From contig JARWZW010000030.1 of NCBI GenBank assembly GCA_029866155.1, positions 30,467 through 94,466 of the forward strand: DNA of 64,000 nt, given 5' to 3'. The stretch is from Caulobacter sp. (GTDB lineage: Bacteria; Pseudomonadota; Alphaproteobacteria; Caulobacterales; Caulobacteraceae). The first letter of the stretch is position 1, and each line of letters begins with the position of its first letter. The notes under the pieces were generated by a model, which did not search any database, was not told the origin of the DNA, and saw only the letters and a list, made by a program, of their open reading frames with translations. A program made the translations under genes and the position numbers. Of this stretch, positions 16,230-24,849 are shown one piece after another.

Positions 16230-16877
16230 TCAGTCGAACAGGTCGAACACGACCGAGGCGATCAGGCCGGTGGCGATGGCCGTCAGGATGACGTCGTCGC
16301 CGTGACGATAGTAGCCGTAGCCGCGCGGGGGCGGGGGCAGGCGATAGGCGCGGTAGTCAACATAATAGCCCCGTCCGCGATAGACCGGCGGCAGATACTC
16401 GCCCCGGCGCCAGGTGCGTGCGTAGTAGCCGCGGGGAGCCTGATACCGTCCGGCATGGTAACGGTGCTGCGACCGGCGGGCCCACTGGCCATAGCCAGGA
16501 CCGTGGTAGCGTCCGTCCCGATAGCCGTCCCGGCGATGATCGCCGCCGCCCTGATGATAACCGCGGTCAGCGTAGCCGCCACGATCGCCGCGATCATGGT
16601 CATCCCGGCGATGGTCGCCGCCGCCCTGTTGATAACCCCGGTCACGGTCGTCCCGGGCGTTGTCGCCACGGTCCTGGCGGTCGCCGCGCTCCTGGGGGGC
16701 GCCCCGCTCGTTGGGCTGCGTGCCGCGTTCGTTCGGACGGGCGCCGCGCTGGCCGCCACGGTCGTCCTGGCGCTCGTAGCGGTCGGATCCCTGCTGGCCG
16801 CCATAGGGCTGGGCAGAGGCGGCCCCGGCAGTGGCGAGGACGGTCAGGGCTGCCGCCGCGATCAGGATGCGCTTCAT
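16230..16877 (-). CDS. RcnB family periplasmic protein
   Basis: A 215-residue exported protein. The ATG at 16877 gives MKRILIAAAALTVLATAGAASA, a clear signal peptide, with GGGAGAC upstream. The middle (about 25-130) is very rich in Arg, Gly, Asp and Gln and contains two copies of an RGYxQGGGDHRRD-type repeat. The C-terminus (GEYLPPVYRGRGYYVDY...DVILTAIATGLI) matches the RcnB domain, named from a nickel/cobalt homeostasis protein in E. coli. Its own role is not known. Confidence 0.85.
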   Translation of the reverse strand: MKRILIAAAALTVLATAGAASAQPYGGQQGSDRYERQDDRGGQRGARPNERGTQPNERGAPQERGDRQDRGDNARDDRDRGYQQGGGDHRRDDHDRGDRGGYADRGYHQGGGDHRRDGYRDGRYHGPGYGQWARRSQHRYHAGRYQAPRGYYARTWRRGEYLPPVYRGRGYYVDYRAYRLPPPPRGYGYYRHGDDVILTAIATGLIASVVFDLFD

Positions 16878-16996
16878 TGTCTTGTCTCCCGGCGGCGGGG
16901 CCTTTGGACCATCCTTGGGTCCCCGTCGTTGGGAGGGGTTATGAAGACCTTCGCTTGAGCCCAAGCTGAACGGCGATGATCATCTGGCGTTCATGT

Positions 16997-17605
16997 TCAA
17001 CGCCGGCGAAAGACCAGGCTCAGATTGTTGGCGGGCATGGCGATCCGCTCTCTGAGATCGAGGCCCTGGTCATCAGCCAGCGACCGGACAGCCTCCAGGC
17101 GTCGGAGCCCCCAGGCGGGATTGCGCCCCTTCAGGCTGGCGTCGAAATCGAGGTTCGAAGGGGCGGTGAGGATCCCGTCTTCCAGATAGGGACCGTAGAG
17201 GTACAGCAATCCGCCGGCAGGCAATCGCGAGGAGGCCCCCTTCATGAGGCCCTCGGTCGCGGCCCAGGGCGAGATATGGACCATGTTGATGCAGACAACG
17301 GCGTCCACGGCCCCGACCGGCCAGTGTTCAGGATCGCTGGCGTCGAGCAGCAGGGGCGCGAGCATCCCCGGCGCGCCGGCAGCGTCCCGCCACCCAGCGA
17401 TGCTGGTAAGGGCTTCCGGATCTGGATCGGTAGGCTGCCAGGCCAGATTCGGCAGGCGACCAGCGAAGCTGGCGGCATGCTCGCCGGTCCCTGCAGCGAC
17501 CTCAAGCACCAGGCCGGACTGCGGCAGGCGAGGCTGCAGAACCGCGAAGATCGGATCGCGATTGCGCACGGCCGCCGGCGATGACCGTAGAGGATGACTC
17601 GTCAT
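16997..17605 (-). CDS. DUF938 family protein (SAM-dependent methyltransferase fold)
   Basis: A 202-residue protein with N-terminus RNRDPIFAVLQPRLP, a SAM-binding motif VLEVAAGTGEHAASFA and the INMVHISPWAATEGLMKGA block that defines DUF938. A methyltransferase fold is clear; the substrate is unknown. It sits downstream of typA on the same strand, 34 bases after its stop, so it may be read from the typA promoter. Confidence 0.88.
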   Translation of the reverse strand: MTSHPLRSSPAAVRNRDPIFAVLQPRLPQSGLVLEVAAGTGEHAASFAGRLPNLAWQPTDPDPEALTSIAGWRDAAGAPGMLAPLLLDASDPEHWPVGAVDAVVCINMVHISPWAATEGLMKGASSRLPAGGLLYLYGPYLEDGILTAPSNLDFDASLKGRNPAWGLRRLEAVRSLADDQGLDLRERIAMPANNLSLVFRRR

Positions 17606-17639
17606 TGACCCTGGCCCCGGAAGCGTCGCCCGGAAGCGA

Positions 17640-19472
17640 CTACTCGTCCTTGACGCGACGCTTGCGGAAGCTGGGGTTCAGCACCTTCTTGCGCAGGCGG
17701 ATATTCTTGGGGGTCACCTCGACCAGTTCGTCTTCCTCGATGTAGGCGATAGCCTGTTCGAGGGTCATCCGGCGGGGCGGGGTCAGGCGGATCGACTCGT
17801 CCTTGCCGCTGGCCCGGACGTTGGTCAGCTGCTTGGCCTTCATCGGGTTGACGTCCAGGTCGTCCATCCGGCTGTTTTCGCCGATGATCATGCCCTGGTA
17901 GGTCTTTTCGTTGCCGCCCACGAACATGAAGCCCCGCTCCTCGAGGTTCCACAGGGCATAGGCCTGGGTTTCACCATCGGAGTTGGAGACCAGAACGCCC
18001 TTCCGGCCGGCGTCGATAGCGCCCTTGTAGGGCTCATAATGGCTGAACACGCGGTTCAACACCCCGGTGCCCCGGGTATCGGTCAGGAACTCGCCCTGGT
18101 AGCCGATCAGCGACCGGGAAGGGCTCATCAGCAGGATGCGGGTCTTGCCGGCGCCGGACGGGCCCATGTCCTTCAGTTCGGCCTTGCGGGCCGAAAGCTT
18201 CTCGATGACGATGCCGCTGAACTCGTCATCGACGTCGATCATCACCTCCTCGACCGGCTCCAGACGGGCTCCGGTTTCCGGATCGGTCTGGAACACCACC
18301 CGGGGACGGCTGATCGACAGCTCGAAGCCTTCGCGGCGCATGGATTCGATCAGCACGCCCAGCTGGAGCTCGCCGCGGCCGGCGACTTCAAAGGCGTCCT
18401 TTTCCGAGGTTTCAGTGACCCGGATGGCCACATTGGCCTCCAGTTCCTTCATCAGGCGGTCCCGGATCACGCGGCTCTGGACCTTGTCGCCTTCGCGGCC
18501 GGCCAGGGGGCTGTCATTGACCGAAACCGTCATGGAGATGGTCGGGGGATCGATGGGCTGGGCCGGCAGGGCGTCAGAGACGTCCATGGCGCAGAGGGTG
18601 TCGGCCACTGTCGCCTTGCTGAGACCCGCAATGGCGACGATATCGCCAGCCTCGGCGTCATCGATCGGCTGGCGCTTGAGGCCCCGGAAGGCCAGGACCT
18701 TGGTGATCCGGCCCCGTTCGATCTCCTTGCCGTCCCGCGACAGGGCATGGATCGCCATGCCGGGCACGGCCTTGCCGGATTCGATCCGGCCGGTCAGCAG
18801 GCGGCCCAGGAAGGGATCGCTTTCGATCAGCACTGACAGGATCTGGAAGGGCTCGTCAGCACGGCTGACCGCCTTGGGTTCCGGCACATGGCGAACGATG
18901 AGGTCGAACAGGGGCGCCAGCGTGTCATTGGGCTTGGCCAGGTCCATGGTCGCCCAGCCGTTCTTGCCGGAGGCATAGATATGGGGGAAATCCAGCTGCT
19001 CGTCCGTGGCGCCGATGGCGGCGAAAAGGTCGAAGGCGTCGTTTAGGACCCGGTCCGGGTCGGCATGGGGGCGGTCGACCTTGTTGAGGCAGAGGATTGG
19101 CCGCAGGCCCATCTTCAGGGCCTTGCCGAGGACGAACTTGGTCTGGGGCATGACGCCTTCCTCGGCGTCGACCAGCAGGACACAGCCGTCCACCATGCCC
19201 AGGATCCGCTCGACCTCGCCGCCGAAGTCGGCATGTCCGGGGGTGTCGATGATGTTGATGCGGGTCTCGCCCGCCTCGCCATGCCACAGCACGCTGGTGC
19301 ATTTGGCCAGGATGGTGATGCCGCGCTCACGCTCCTGGTCATTGGAGTCCATGGCCCGTTCGACGGTGGCTTCATTGGCTCGGAACACGCCGGACTGGGC
19401 GAGCAACTGATCGACGAGCGTGGTCTTGCCATGGTCGACGTGGGCGATAATGGCGATATTTCGCAGGGACAT
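17640..19472 (-). CDS. typA: Translational GTPase TypA/BipA
   Basis: A 610-residue ribosome-binding GTPase. G motifs are AHVDHGKTTL, DTPGHADFGGEV and NKVDR near the N-terminus, followed by EF-G-like domains II, III and V and the BipA-specific C-terminal domain. It aids ribosome assembly and translation under stress. The ATG at 19472 gives MSLRNIAIIAHVDHGKTT; upstream in-frame sequence is not conserved. The promoter lies in 19473-19770, where a small RNA on the other strand also begins. Confidence 0.96.
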   Translation of the reverse strand: MSLRNIAIIAHVDHGKTTLVDQLLAQSGVFRANEATVERAMDSNDQERERGITILAKCTSVLWHGEAGETRINIIDTPGHADFGGEVERILGMVDGCVLLVDAEEGVMPQTKFVLGKALKMGLRPILCLNKVDRPHADPDRVLNDAFDLFAAIGATDEQLDFPHIYASGKNGWATMDLAKPNDTLAPLFDLIVRHVPEPKAVSRADEPFQILSVLIESDPFLGRLLTGRIESGKAVPGMAIHALSRDGKEIERGRITKVLAFRGLKRQPIDDAEAGDIVAIAGLSKATVADTLCAMDVSDALPAQPIDPPTISMTVSVNDSPLAGREGDKVQSRVIRDRLMKELEANVAIRVTETSEKDAFEVAGRGELQLGVLIESMRREGFELSISRPRVVFQTDPETGARLEPVEEVMIDVDDEFSGIVIEKLSARKAELKDMGPSGAGKTRILLMSPSRSLIGYQGEFLTDTRGTGVLNRVFSHYEPYKGAIDAGRKGVLVSNSDGETQAYALWNLEERGFMFVGGNEKTYQGMIIGENSRMDDLDVNPMKAKQLTNVRASGKDESIRLTPPRRMTLEQAIAYIEEDELVEVTPKNIRLRKKVLNPSFRKRRVKDE

Positions 19473-19638
19473 TCGGGACTGCTTTATTTGGAGGGCGGCG
19501 TCTGGAGCGAGGCGCGCGCTTTTACGCGAGTGCGGCGCAATAAGCCACCCCATGGCCATGACAGTCTGAATCGGGCGCCCAAAGCCTTGAAAATATTCTC
19601 TCTTTGATGAATTTTCACCCTGCAGAGGGAATTTTTGT

Positions 19639-19755
19639 GCGATGCACAATGGCGAAAATGGGGCGCTATGACCTTGCGGAACAAGTGTTTTTGAAAACCG
19701 ATGCAGAAATTCTTCGCTGTAGCGCACAGTTTGCCCTTGCCGGATTGTGCATCGC
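19639..19755. repeat. 12-bp inverted repeat pair between typA and the small RNA
   Basis: GCGATGCACAAT at 19639-19650 recurs exactly as its reverse complement ATTGTGCATCGC at 19744-19755. The first copy is within the palindrome TGTGC-GAT-GCACA. The second lies between the proposed -35 and -10 of the small RNA. The spacing and position suggest a regulator operator, but the protein is not identified. Confidence 0.5.
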
Positions 19756-19765
19756 AACCTATCTT
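19737..19765 (+). promoter_or_regulatory. Proposed promoter of the alpha-r8-like small RNA
   Basis: TTGCCG (19737-19742), a 17-base spacer and TATCTT (19760-19765) would start transcription near 19771, just before the first hairpin of the RNA. The -10 is imperfect, so this is a reading by eye. Confidence 0.4.
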
Positions 19766-19769
19766 CCAG

Positions 19770-19857
19770 CTCGTGAGGCGGCGCTGCCGCTTCTGCCCTT
19801 CCTGGGCGTTTCCTCCCTAATGAACTGGCCGGGCCTTCGGGCTCGGCCGTTTTTTTT
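19770..19857 (+). ncRNA. Candidate trans-acting small RNA of the alpha-r8 / suhB (MmgR) family
   Basis: About 88 nt of non-coding sequence on the plus strand. Its parts in order: an 8-bp hairpin at 19775-19793 (loop GCT); a small GCCC/GGGC hairpin at 19795-19807; the unpaired motif TTTCCTCCCT at 19809-19818; and a UUCG-capped intrinsic terminator. The ten-base motif is anti-Shine-Dalgarno-like and is the conserved element known for the alpha-r8 family, which includes Sinorhizobium MmgR, an Hfq-bound RNA linked to polyhydroxybutyrate control. The terminator points away from both flanking genes, so it must serve a separate transcript. Family membership is by motif and layout, not by search. Confidence 0.72.
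19827..19857 (+). terminator. Intrinsic terminator of the small RNA
   Basis: A 9-bp stem (GGCCGGGCC with one G-T pair) closed by a TTCG tetraloop is followed by eight T at 19850-19857. It faces the plus strand, where no coding gene precedes it. Confidence 0.9.
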
Positions 19858-19862
19858 GGGTC

Positions 19863-20780
19863 TCAGGCCAGGCTTTTCCAGCCCTCGGCCAGCTGTTTCG
19901 ACAAACGGGCGACCGCCTGTTTCAGGACAATCAGACCCTCGGTCGGCTGCTGGGCAGCCTCATCCCAATAGAGCGCGCGATCAATCTCGATCTGTAGGGC
20001 ATGGACCCCGCGTGACGGCTGTCCGTAATGCTCGGTGGTGTAGCCGCCGGCATAGGGCATGTTGCGGACAACACGGAAACCCTGGGCCTCAAGGGCCTTT
20101 TCCACCATTCGGGTCAGGCCCGGGGCGCAGGCGGAGCCGAAGCGGTCCCCGAGCACAAAATCACATCCCTTGCCAAAGCGGGGCGTCACCACCGTGCGGG
20201 CGGCGGCTGCGGGCATGGAGTGCCAGTCGATCAGGATCGCCAGACCAAAGGTCTCGCGGGCCTGGTCGATCAGCCCGGAAAGGGCGTCATGATAGGGCCG
20301 ATGGGCCGTCTCGACACGCCGCTGGGCCTCCTCGAAGGTCAGCTTGCGGGCGTAGATCTTCTGGCCTTCGCCGGCGGTCCGGGCGATGGCGCCCAGCCCG
20401 GCCGCCACCCGGGCAGTCCGCCCCTGGGCGTAGTCGGGAAGATCGCCATCAAACATAGAGGGATCCAGCTCCCAGGGATGGCGATTCAGGTCGATATAGG
20501 CCCTGCCGAACCGTGACCGGATGGCATGGGCGCCGACGACCGGTCCGAACGCAACAAGGGAGTCGACCAGAACATCTTCCGACCGGCGCATAACGGACAC
20601 TTCGACAGCGACCGCCGCCAGCATGTCGGCCGGATAGAAGCCACCCGAATGCGGCGAGGCGAAGATCAGCGGCGTGGCGGGCGCTCCGGACAGGGGAGAC
20701 AGCACGTCGAAGGCTGCGTCCGGGGTCGCGGGCCAGTCGGCGGCGGCAATCCCTTCGCCTTGAGCACTGAGGATGGTCAT
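19863..20780 (-). CDS. N-formylglutamate amidohydrolase
   Basis: A 305-residue enzyme of the family that releases formate from N-formylglutamate in one histidine degradation route. SPHSGGFYP, SRFGRAYIDLNRHPWELD and LIDWHSMP carry the family's metal-site and substrate residues. The ATG at 20780 gives a normal N-terminus; a longer frame to 20915 is less likely. No other hut genes are nearby, so it may have a different role. It is divergent from cpdR, as in other Caulobacterales (from memory). Confidence 0.88.
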   Translation of the reverse strand: MTILSAQGEGIAAADWPATPDAAFDVLSPLSGAPATPLIFASPHSGGFYPADMLAAVAVEVSVMRRSEDVLVDSLVAFGPVVGAHAIRSRFGRAYIDLNRHPWELDPSMFDGDLPDYAQGRTARVAAGLGAIARTAGEGQKIYARKLTFEEAQRRVETAHRPYHDALSGLIDQARETFGLAILIDWHSMPAAAARTVVTPRFGKGCDFVLGDRFGSACAPGLTRMVEKALEAQGFRVVRNMPYAGGYTTEHYGQPSRGVHALQIEIDRALYWDEAAQQPTEGLIVLKQAVARLSKQLAEGWKSLA

Positions 20781-20924
20781 CGGCCCTTTTTCATCCGACC
20801 CTGTCATCCGGTCAAAGGCTTTCGACGCAGTCGGCGCCGCTTCGGCCGGACGGTTCACCACGCCTTTACATCTGGTCTGGTAAGACTGCTGGCCCAGACG
20901 TTCGACCTTGCGCAAGAGTCCAGC

Positions 20925-21284
20925 ATGCCACGCATCCTATTGGCCGAAGACGACGACTCCCTCCGCAACTTCCTGTCCCGGGCTCTCGAGCGGGCCGGAT
21001 ACGACGTCCGCGCCTGCGCGGATGGCGAGGAGGCCGCAGCCTGTCTCGACGAGAACTGGGACCTGTTGCTGACCGATATCGTCATGCCCGGAATGGACGG
21101 CATCGAGGTGGCGCGCCACGCGGCTGCCCGCCACCCCGGCCTGAGGATCATGTTCATTACCGGCTTCGCAGCCGTGGCCCTGTCCGCCAGCGAACGTGCG
21201 CCGGCCGGCGCAAAGGTCCTTTCAAAGCCCATTCACCTTCGTGAAATCGTCACCGAGGTCGACAGGATGATGGCTGCGGCTTGA
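20925..21284 (+). CDS. cpdR: Single-domain response regulator CpdR
   Basis: A 119-residue receiver with no output domain. The acidic pair Glu8-Asp9 and the phospho-acceptor Asp51 (LLTDIVMPGMDG) are present, with the switch Lys in LSKPIHLREIV and Thr in MFITGFAAVAL. In Caulobacter, unphosphorylated CpdR primes ClpXP to degrade PdeA, McpA and, with RcdA/PopA, CtrA; CckA-ChpT phosphate inactivates it. The close match in length, N-terminus and ITGFAAVAL makes the assignment firm. ATG 20925 is chosen because it gives MPRILLAEDDDS. Confidence 0.93.
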   Translation: MPRILLAEDDDSLRNFLSRALERAGYDVRACADGEEAAACLDENWDLLLTDIVMPGMDGIEVARHAAARHPGLRIMFITGFAAVALSASERAPAGAKVLSKPIHLREIVTEVDRMMAAA

Positions 21285-21303
21285 CGAGCGCAAACAAGGG
21301 CGG

Positions 21304-21332
21304 TTGCGCGAGACGAAATCACTTTGTATAGA
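21304..21332 (+). promoter_or_regulatory. Promoter of tRNA-Val
   Basis: TTGCGC (21304-21309), a 17-base spacer and TATAGA (21327-21332) lie just upstream of the tRNA, giving a start near 21339. Confidence 0.55.
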
Positions 21333-21350
21333 CCCGCCTCCTGACGGTTC

Positions 21351-21425
21351 GGATGCGTAGCTCAGCGGGAGAGCACTTCGTTGACATCGAAGGGGTCACT
21401 GGTTCAATCCCAGTCGCGTCCACCA
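21351..21425 (+). tRNA. tRNA-Val (anticodon GAC)
   Basis: A 75-nt cloverleaf with encoded CCA. Acceptor stem GGATGCG pairs with CGCGTCC. The D arm holds TAGCTCAGCGGGAGAGC. The anticodon stem is CTTCG/CGAAG with loop TTGACAT, so the anticodon is GAC (reads GTC, GTT). The T arm is CTGGTTCAATCCCAG. No tmRNA or integrase lies beside it. Confidence 0.97.
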
Positions 21426-21850
21426 TCGTCCCCCTCCGGGACCCAGCGCTAGACTCCCCGCCCGGCGCAATTTCCTATCCTTCTGCCTGGCCCTCGCCCT
21501 GACCTGTTCAGGCCGCCGCCTCGCCCCTTCAGGCTGACGTGGCCGATAGTCGCAGAGCCCAGTCGAAACTTTCATCTTCTTCCGAAAGGTGACCCTGCAG
21601 GCAGGCAGCCCGTCGGCGAGCTCTGTCGGTAGGCCGGACAGATCAGAAGAAGGCGGAATTTGCCATCTATGGTAGTGAATCCGGCTCAAATTGGGGCTGT
21701 TTTCTGTGTAAATTCAAGCAGCCCTGCTTGCATCCGCTACGACATTGGATAACAAACGCGCTGCGAGGTTGACTCCGGTCTGCCTCGATAAACGAGCCCG
21801 ATAGGCGCGACGCCCGCCGGCCATCATAGCAATACTAGGGAGACCTCGAT
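21426..21850. other. Intergenic region after tRNA-Val
   Basis: About 425 bases with no supported gene. A small GTCCC/GGGAC hairpin lies just after the tRNA. TTGACT at 21769-21774 could be a -35 element for the regulator that follows, but no matching -10 at proper spacing is clear. There is no attachment-site repeat of the tRNA 3' end. Confidence 0.5.
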
Positions 21851-22249
21851 TTGCCTCGCCCCATGAATGCATCACCCGATCCCATCGACGTCGCCGTCGG
21901 CGCTCGCATGCGGATGCGCCGGAAAACCCTGGGACTGACGCAGACGGCCCTGGCGGAAGCCCTGGGCATTACCTTCCAGCAGGTCCAGAAGTACGAGCGT
22001 GGCGCCAACCGGGTGTCCGCCTCCATGCTGGTCCGGGCCGCAAAACGTCTGGAATGCCCGGTGGCGTTCCTGGTCGGTGAAGAGCCGGGCGGTTTCCCGA
22101 CCGATGAATCGCTGCTCACCATGCTGGCCTTCCCCGGCGCCATCGATCTGCTGACAGCCTATACCTCGATCGAAGACTCCCAGTCTCGCGCAGCGGTCCT
22201 CAATGTCGCCCGCGCCCTGAACAGCGGCGACTCCAAGAAGGCCGCCTGA
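21851..22249 (+). CDS. Cro/CI-type (XRE) helix-turn-helix regulator
   Basis: A 132-residue DNA-binding protein. The helix-turn-helix is in LGLTQTALAEALGITFQQVQKYERG (about residues 29-53). The C-terminal part is helical and unassigned. The TTG at 21851 is favoured because AGGGAGA at 21837-21843 is seven bases upstream; the in-frame ATG at 21863 is too far from it. Such short XRE regulators recur in Alphaproteobacteria; the target genes are not evident here. Confidence 0.85.
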   Translation: MPRPMNASPDPIDVAVGARMRMRRKTLGLTQTALAEALGITFQQVQKYERGANRVSASMLVRAAKRLECPVAFLVGEEPGGFPTDESLLTMLAFPGAIDLLTAYTSIEDSQSRAAVLNVARALNSGDSKKAA

Positions 22250-22388
22250 GGCGCTTCCCTGTGGCTGGCGACCGCATTTTACGCGTCATGGCGCGCGGCG
22301 GTCGCAGTTGCATCCTGTAGTGCAACGCTTTTTTTGCACCTGACCAGTAACTGTCCACATCCAATCTTCCTTTCCAAGGGATCCGGGT

Positions 22389-24818
22389 GTGATCAAGGTG
22401 CTTTCCAGCCTCGGCAACGACCACGATCTGCGGCTGGTAATACTGGCGGTGGCCGTCTGTCTGGGCGCCTGCCTGACGGCCTTCCGTCTTTATTCCCGGA
22501 TGACCGGGGCCAGGGGACTGGTCAGGGGCGCCTGGCTGCTTCTGGCCGCCCTTGTCGCCGGATGCGGCGTCTGGGCGACTCATTTCCTCGGGCTCCTGGC
22601 CTATGACCCCGGACTGCCTACGGGTTTTTCCTCTACCGGCACCATCGCCTCCCTGATGATTTCCGTCGCCTTCATGGGCGGCGGCTTCTTCGCCTCCATC
22701 CCGGTGGATGACGAGCGCTCCAACCAGATCGCCGGGGGCATGCTGATCGGCCTCGGGGTTGCGGGCATGCATTATTCGGGCATGTCAGCCTTTGTCACCG
22801 AAGGACGGATCGAGTGGGAGCCCGCAACTGTAGCGGCCTCGATCATCACCGGGATTGTCGGGGCGACCCTGTCCCTGATGGTGATCGGCCAGGGCAAGGG
22901 GCTGGTCAAGTTGGTCGCCGCGGCCGGCCTGCTGGGCGCCGGGGTCCTGGCCATGCACTTCATCGGCATGGCGGCCATCACCATCGTTCCCGATCCGTTG
23001 GTCGAGGTTCCTGAATCCATGATGTCCGTGGGCGTCATGACCTTCGCCGTGGCCTCGATCACCGGCCTGATCATCCTGGGCGGCCTGGGCGCCATGCTGA
23101 TCGAAAGCCAGACGACCCGATCGGCCCTGGAGCGAATCCGCACCCTGGCCAATGCCGCCTATGAAGGCATCGTTGTGATCCAGAACGGCCGGATCAACGA
23201 CGCCAACTCCGCTTTCTGCGAACTGGCCGGGGCCCCGCTTGAGGACCTGGTGGGCCTGAGTCTGCTGGACGACATCCTGACCTTTGACGACCCGCTGCAA
23301 AGCCCAGACGAACGGCGTGAGGCCCATCTGCAGCCCCTGACCGACAAGATCAGCATTCCGGTCGAGGTGTTTTCGCGCCTGATGGACGATGGCGCCCGGA
23401 TCGAGACTTCCGGACTGACGGTCCTGGCGATCCGCGACCTACGCGAGCGGCGCTCGGCAGAGGACAAGATTCGCTATCTGGCGGAGCATGACGGCCTGAC
23501 CGGCCTGCCAAACCGCAATGCACTGCAGGTCAAGCTGGCCGCCGCGATCGAGCGGGTCGAGGCTTCAGGCGAAACGCTGGCCCTGATCTGCGTCGACCTG
23601 GACCATTTCAAGGAAGCCAACGATCTGCACGGCCATCTGGCCGGGGATTCCGTCCTCAGGGAGGCCGCCCGGCGGCTACAGGGGTCGATCAGCGCCCCGT
23701 CCTTTGCAGCCCGGCTGGGTGGCGATGAATTCGTCGTGGTCCAGATCACCGATCAGGACCAGCCCTCCGCAGCGGCCGAACTGGCCGGAGAGCTGCTGGA
23801 CATCCTCAGGGTTCCCGGACAGTTCGAGGGCCAGGAACTGGTCATGGGCGCCAGCCTCGGGGTGTCGCTCTATCCGGACGATGGCCGAACCCGCGAAGCC
23901 CTCCTGGCCAATGCCGACATGGCCCTGTATCGCGCCAAGGAAAGTGGTCGGGGGGCCTACCGGTTCTTCAAGCGGGAAATGGACGAGTCGATCCGCGAGC
24001 GCCGCACAATGGCCCGCGAACTGCGTCAGGCGATCATCGACGAGCATCTGATCGTTCATTACCAGCCCCTCGCCCGGGCCAGCGATGGCGAGGTCTGCGG
24101 CTTCGAGGCCCTGGTCCGCTGGAAGCATCCGGTGCGGGGCATGATCCCGCCCCTGGATTTCATCCCCGTCGCCGAGGAAAGCGGCCTGATCGGTCCCCTG
24201 GGCGAGTGGGTCCTGCGCAGGGCCTGCGCTGACGCCGCAGCCTGGGACAAGCCCTTGCGGATCGCCGTGAACCTGTCACCCCTGCAGCTGAACCAGCCGG
24301 CCCTTCCCACCCTGGTGCATGAAGTCCTGATCCAGACCGGACTGTCCCCGGCCCGGCTGGAGCTGGAAATCACCGAAAGCGCCCTGTTCAAGGACTACCA
24401 GCGCGCCCTGGACAACCTGCGCCGCCTCAAGGCCCTTGGCGTCCGGATCGCCATGGATGATTTCGGCACGGGCTTTTCCTCGCTGTCCACCCTGCAGTCC
24501 TTCCCCTTCGACAAGATCAAGGTGGACAAGAGCTTCGTCGAGAACATCCACCGGGACGAGCGGGCGACCGTCATCGTCCGGGCGGTCCTGGGACTGGGCC
24601 GCAGCCTCAATATCCCGGTCGTGGCGGAGGGTGTCGAAACCGAGGAACAGCGCCAGTTCCTGCGCGACGAGGACTGCGCCGAACTTCAGGGTTACGCCAT
24701 CGGGCGACCGGCCCCGGTCGAGACCCTGGGCGCATGGACCAACAACGATCTGGTGATTGCCGCCCTTGAGGTGGTCGACGAGGTCAGGCCTGTCCTGAGA
24801 CGCAAGCGGCGGGCCTGA
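22389..24818 (+). CDS. MHYT-PAS-GGDEF-EAL cyclic-di-GMP protein
   Basis: An 809-residue inner-membrane sensor. The MHYT region (about 1-240) has three repeats with WATHFLGL, GMHYSGMS and AMHFIGMA and seven hydrophobic helices; such domains are thought to bind copper or sense gas. A PAS-like segment follows. The cyclase motif GGDEF is intact but the RxxD inhibitory site is missing. The EAL domain keeps FEALVRW, LEITES, MDDFGTG, KVDKSF and AEGVET, so it should be an active phosphodiesterase. The start is a GTG at 22389. It may make, degrade or do both to c-di-GMP. Confidence 0.93.
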   Translation: MIKVLSSLGNDHDLRLVILAVAVCLGACLTAFRLYSRMTGARGLVRGAWLLLAALVAGCGVWATHFLGLLAYDPGLPTGFSSTGTIASLMISVAFMGGGFFASIPVDDERSNQIAGGMLIGLGVAGMHYSGMSAFVTEGRIEWEPATVAASIITGIVGATLSLMVIGQGKGLVKLVAAAGLLGAGVLAMHFIGMAAITIVPDPLVEVPESMMSVGVMTFAVASITGLIILGGLGAMLIESQTTRSALERIRTLANAAYEGIVVIQNGRINDANSAFCELAGAPLEDLVGLSLLDDILTFDDPLQSPDERREAHLQPLTDKISIPVEVFSRLMDDGARIETSGLTVLAIRDLRERRSAEDKIRYLAEHDGLTGLPNRNALQVKLAAAIERVEASGETLALICVDLDHFKEANDLHGHLAGDSVLREAARRLQGSISAPSFAARLGGDEFVVVQITDQDQPSAAAELAGELLDILRVPGQFEGQELVMGASLGVSLYPDDGRTREALLANADMALYRAKESGRGAYRFFKREMDESIRERRTMARELRQAIIDEHLIVHYQPLARASDGEVCGFEALVRWKHPVRGMIPPLDFIPVAEESGLIGPLGEWVLRRACADAAAWDKPLRIAVNLSPLQLNQPALPTLVHEVLIQTGLSPARLELEITESALFKDYQRALDNLRRLKALGVRIAMDDFGTGFSSLSTLQSFPFDKIKVDKSFVENIHRDERATVIVRAVLGLGRSLNIPVVAEGVETEEQRQFLRDEDCAELQGYAIGRPAPVETLGAWTNNDLVIAALEVVDEVRPVLRRKRRA

Positions 24819-24849
24819 CAGACCGGTCGCGCGTGACGCCCGGCGGGCT

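Noticed and set aside
16302..16958. Plus-strand 218-codon frame opposite the RcnB-like gene
   Set aside because: Hydrophobic Ala/Val pattern is the complement of the Arg/Gly/Asp repeats; the minus-strand gene has a signal peptide, family C-terminus and terminator.
19604..20458. Plus-strand frame over the small RNA and the N-formylglutamate amidohydrolase
   Set aside because: It crosses a strong terminator and runs antisense to a clear enzyme gene; composition is Arg/Pro/Ser-rich.
21396..21689. 97-codon minus-strand frame overlapping tRNA-Val
   Set aside because: It overlaps the tRNA and lacks any recognisable motif.
21351..21850. tRNA-associated integration site
   Set aside because: No integrase gene and no direct repeat of the tRNA 3' end in the following sequence.
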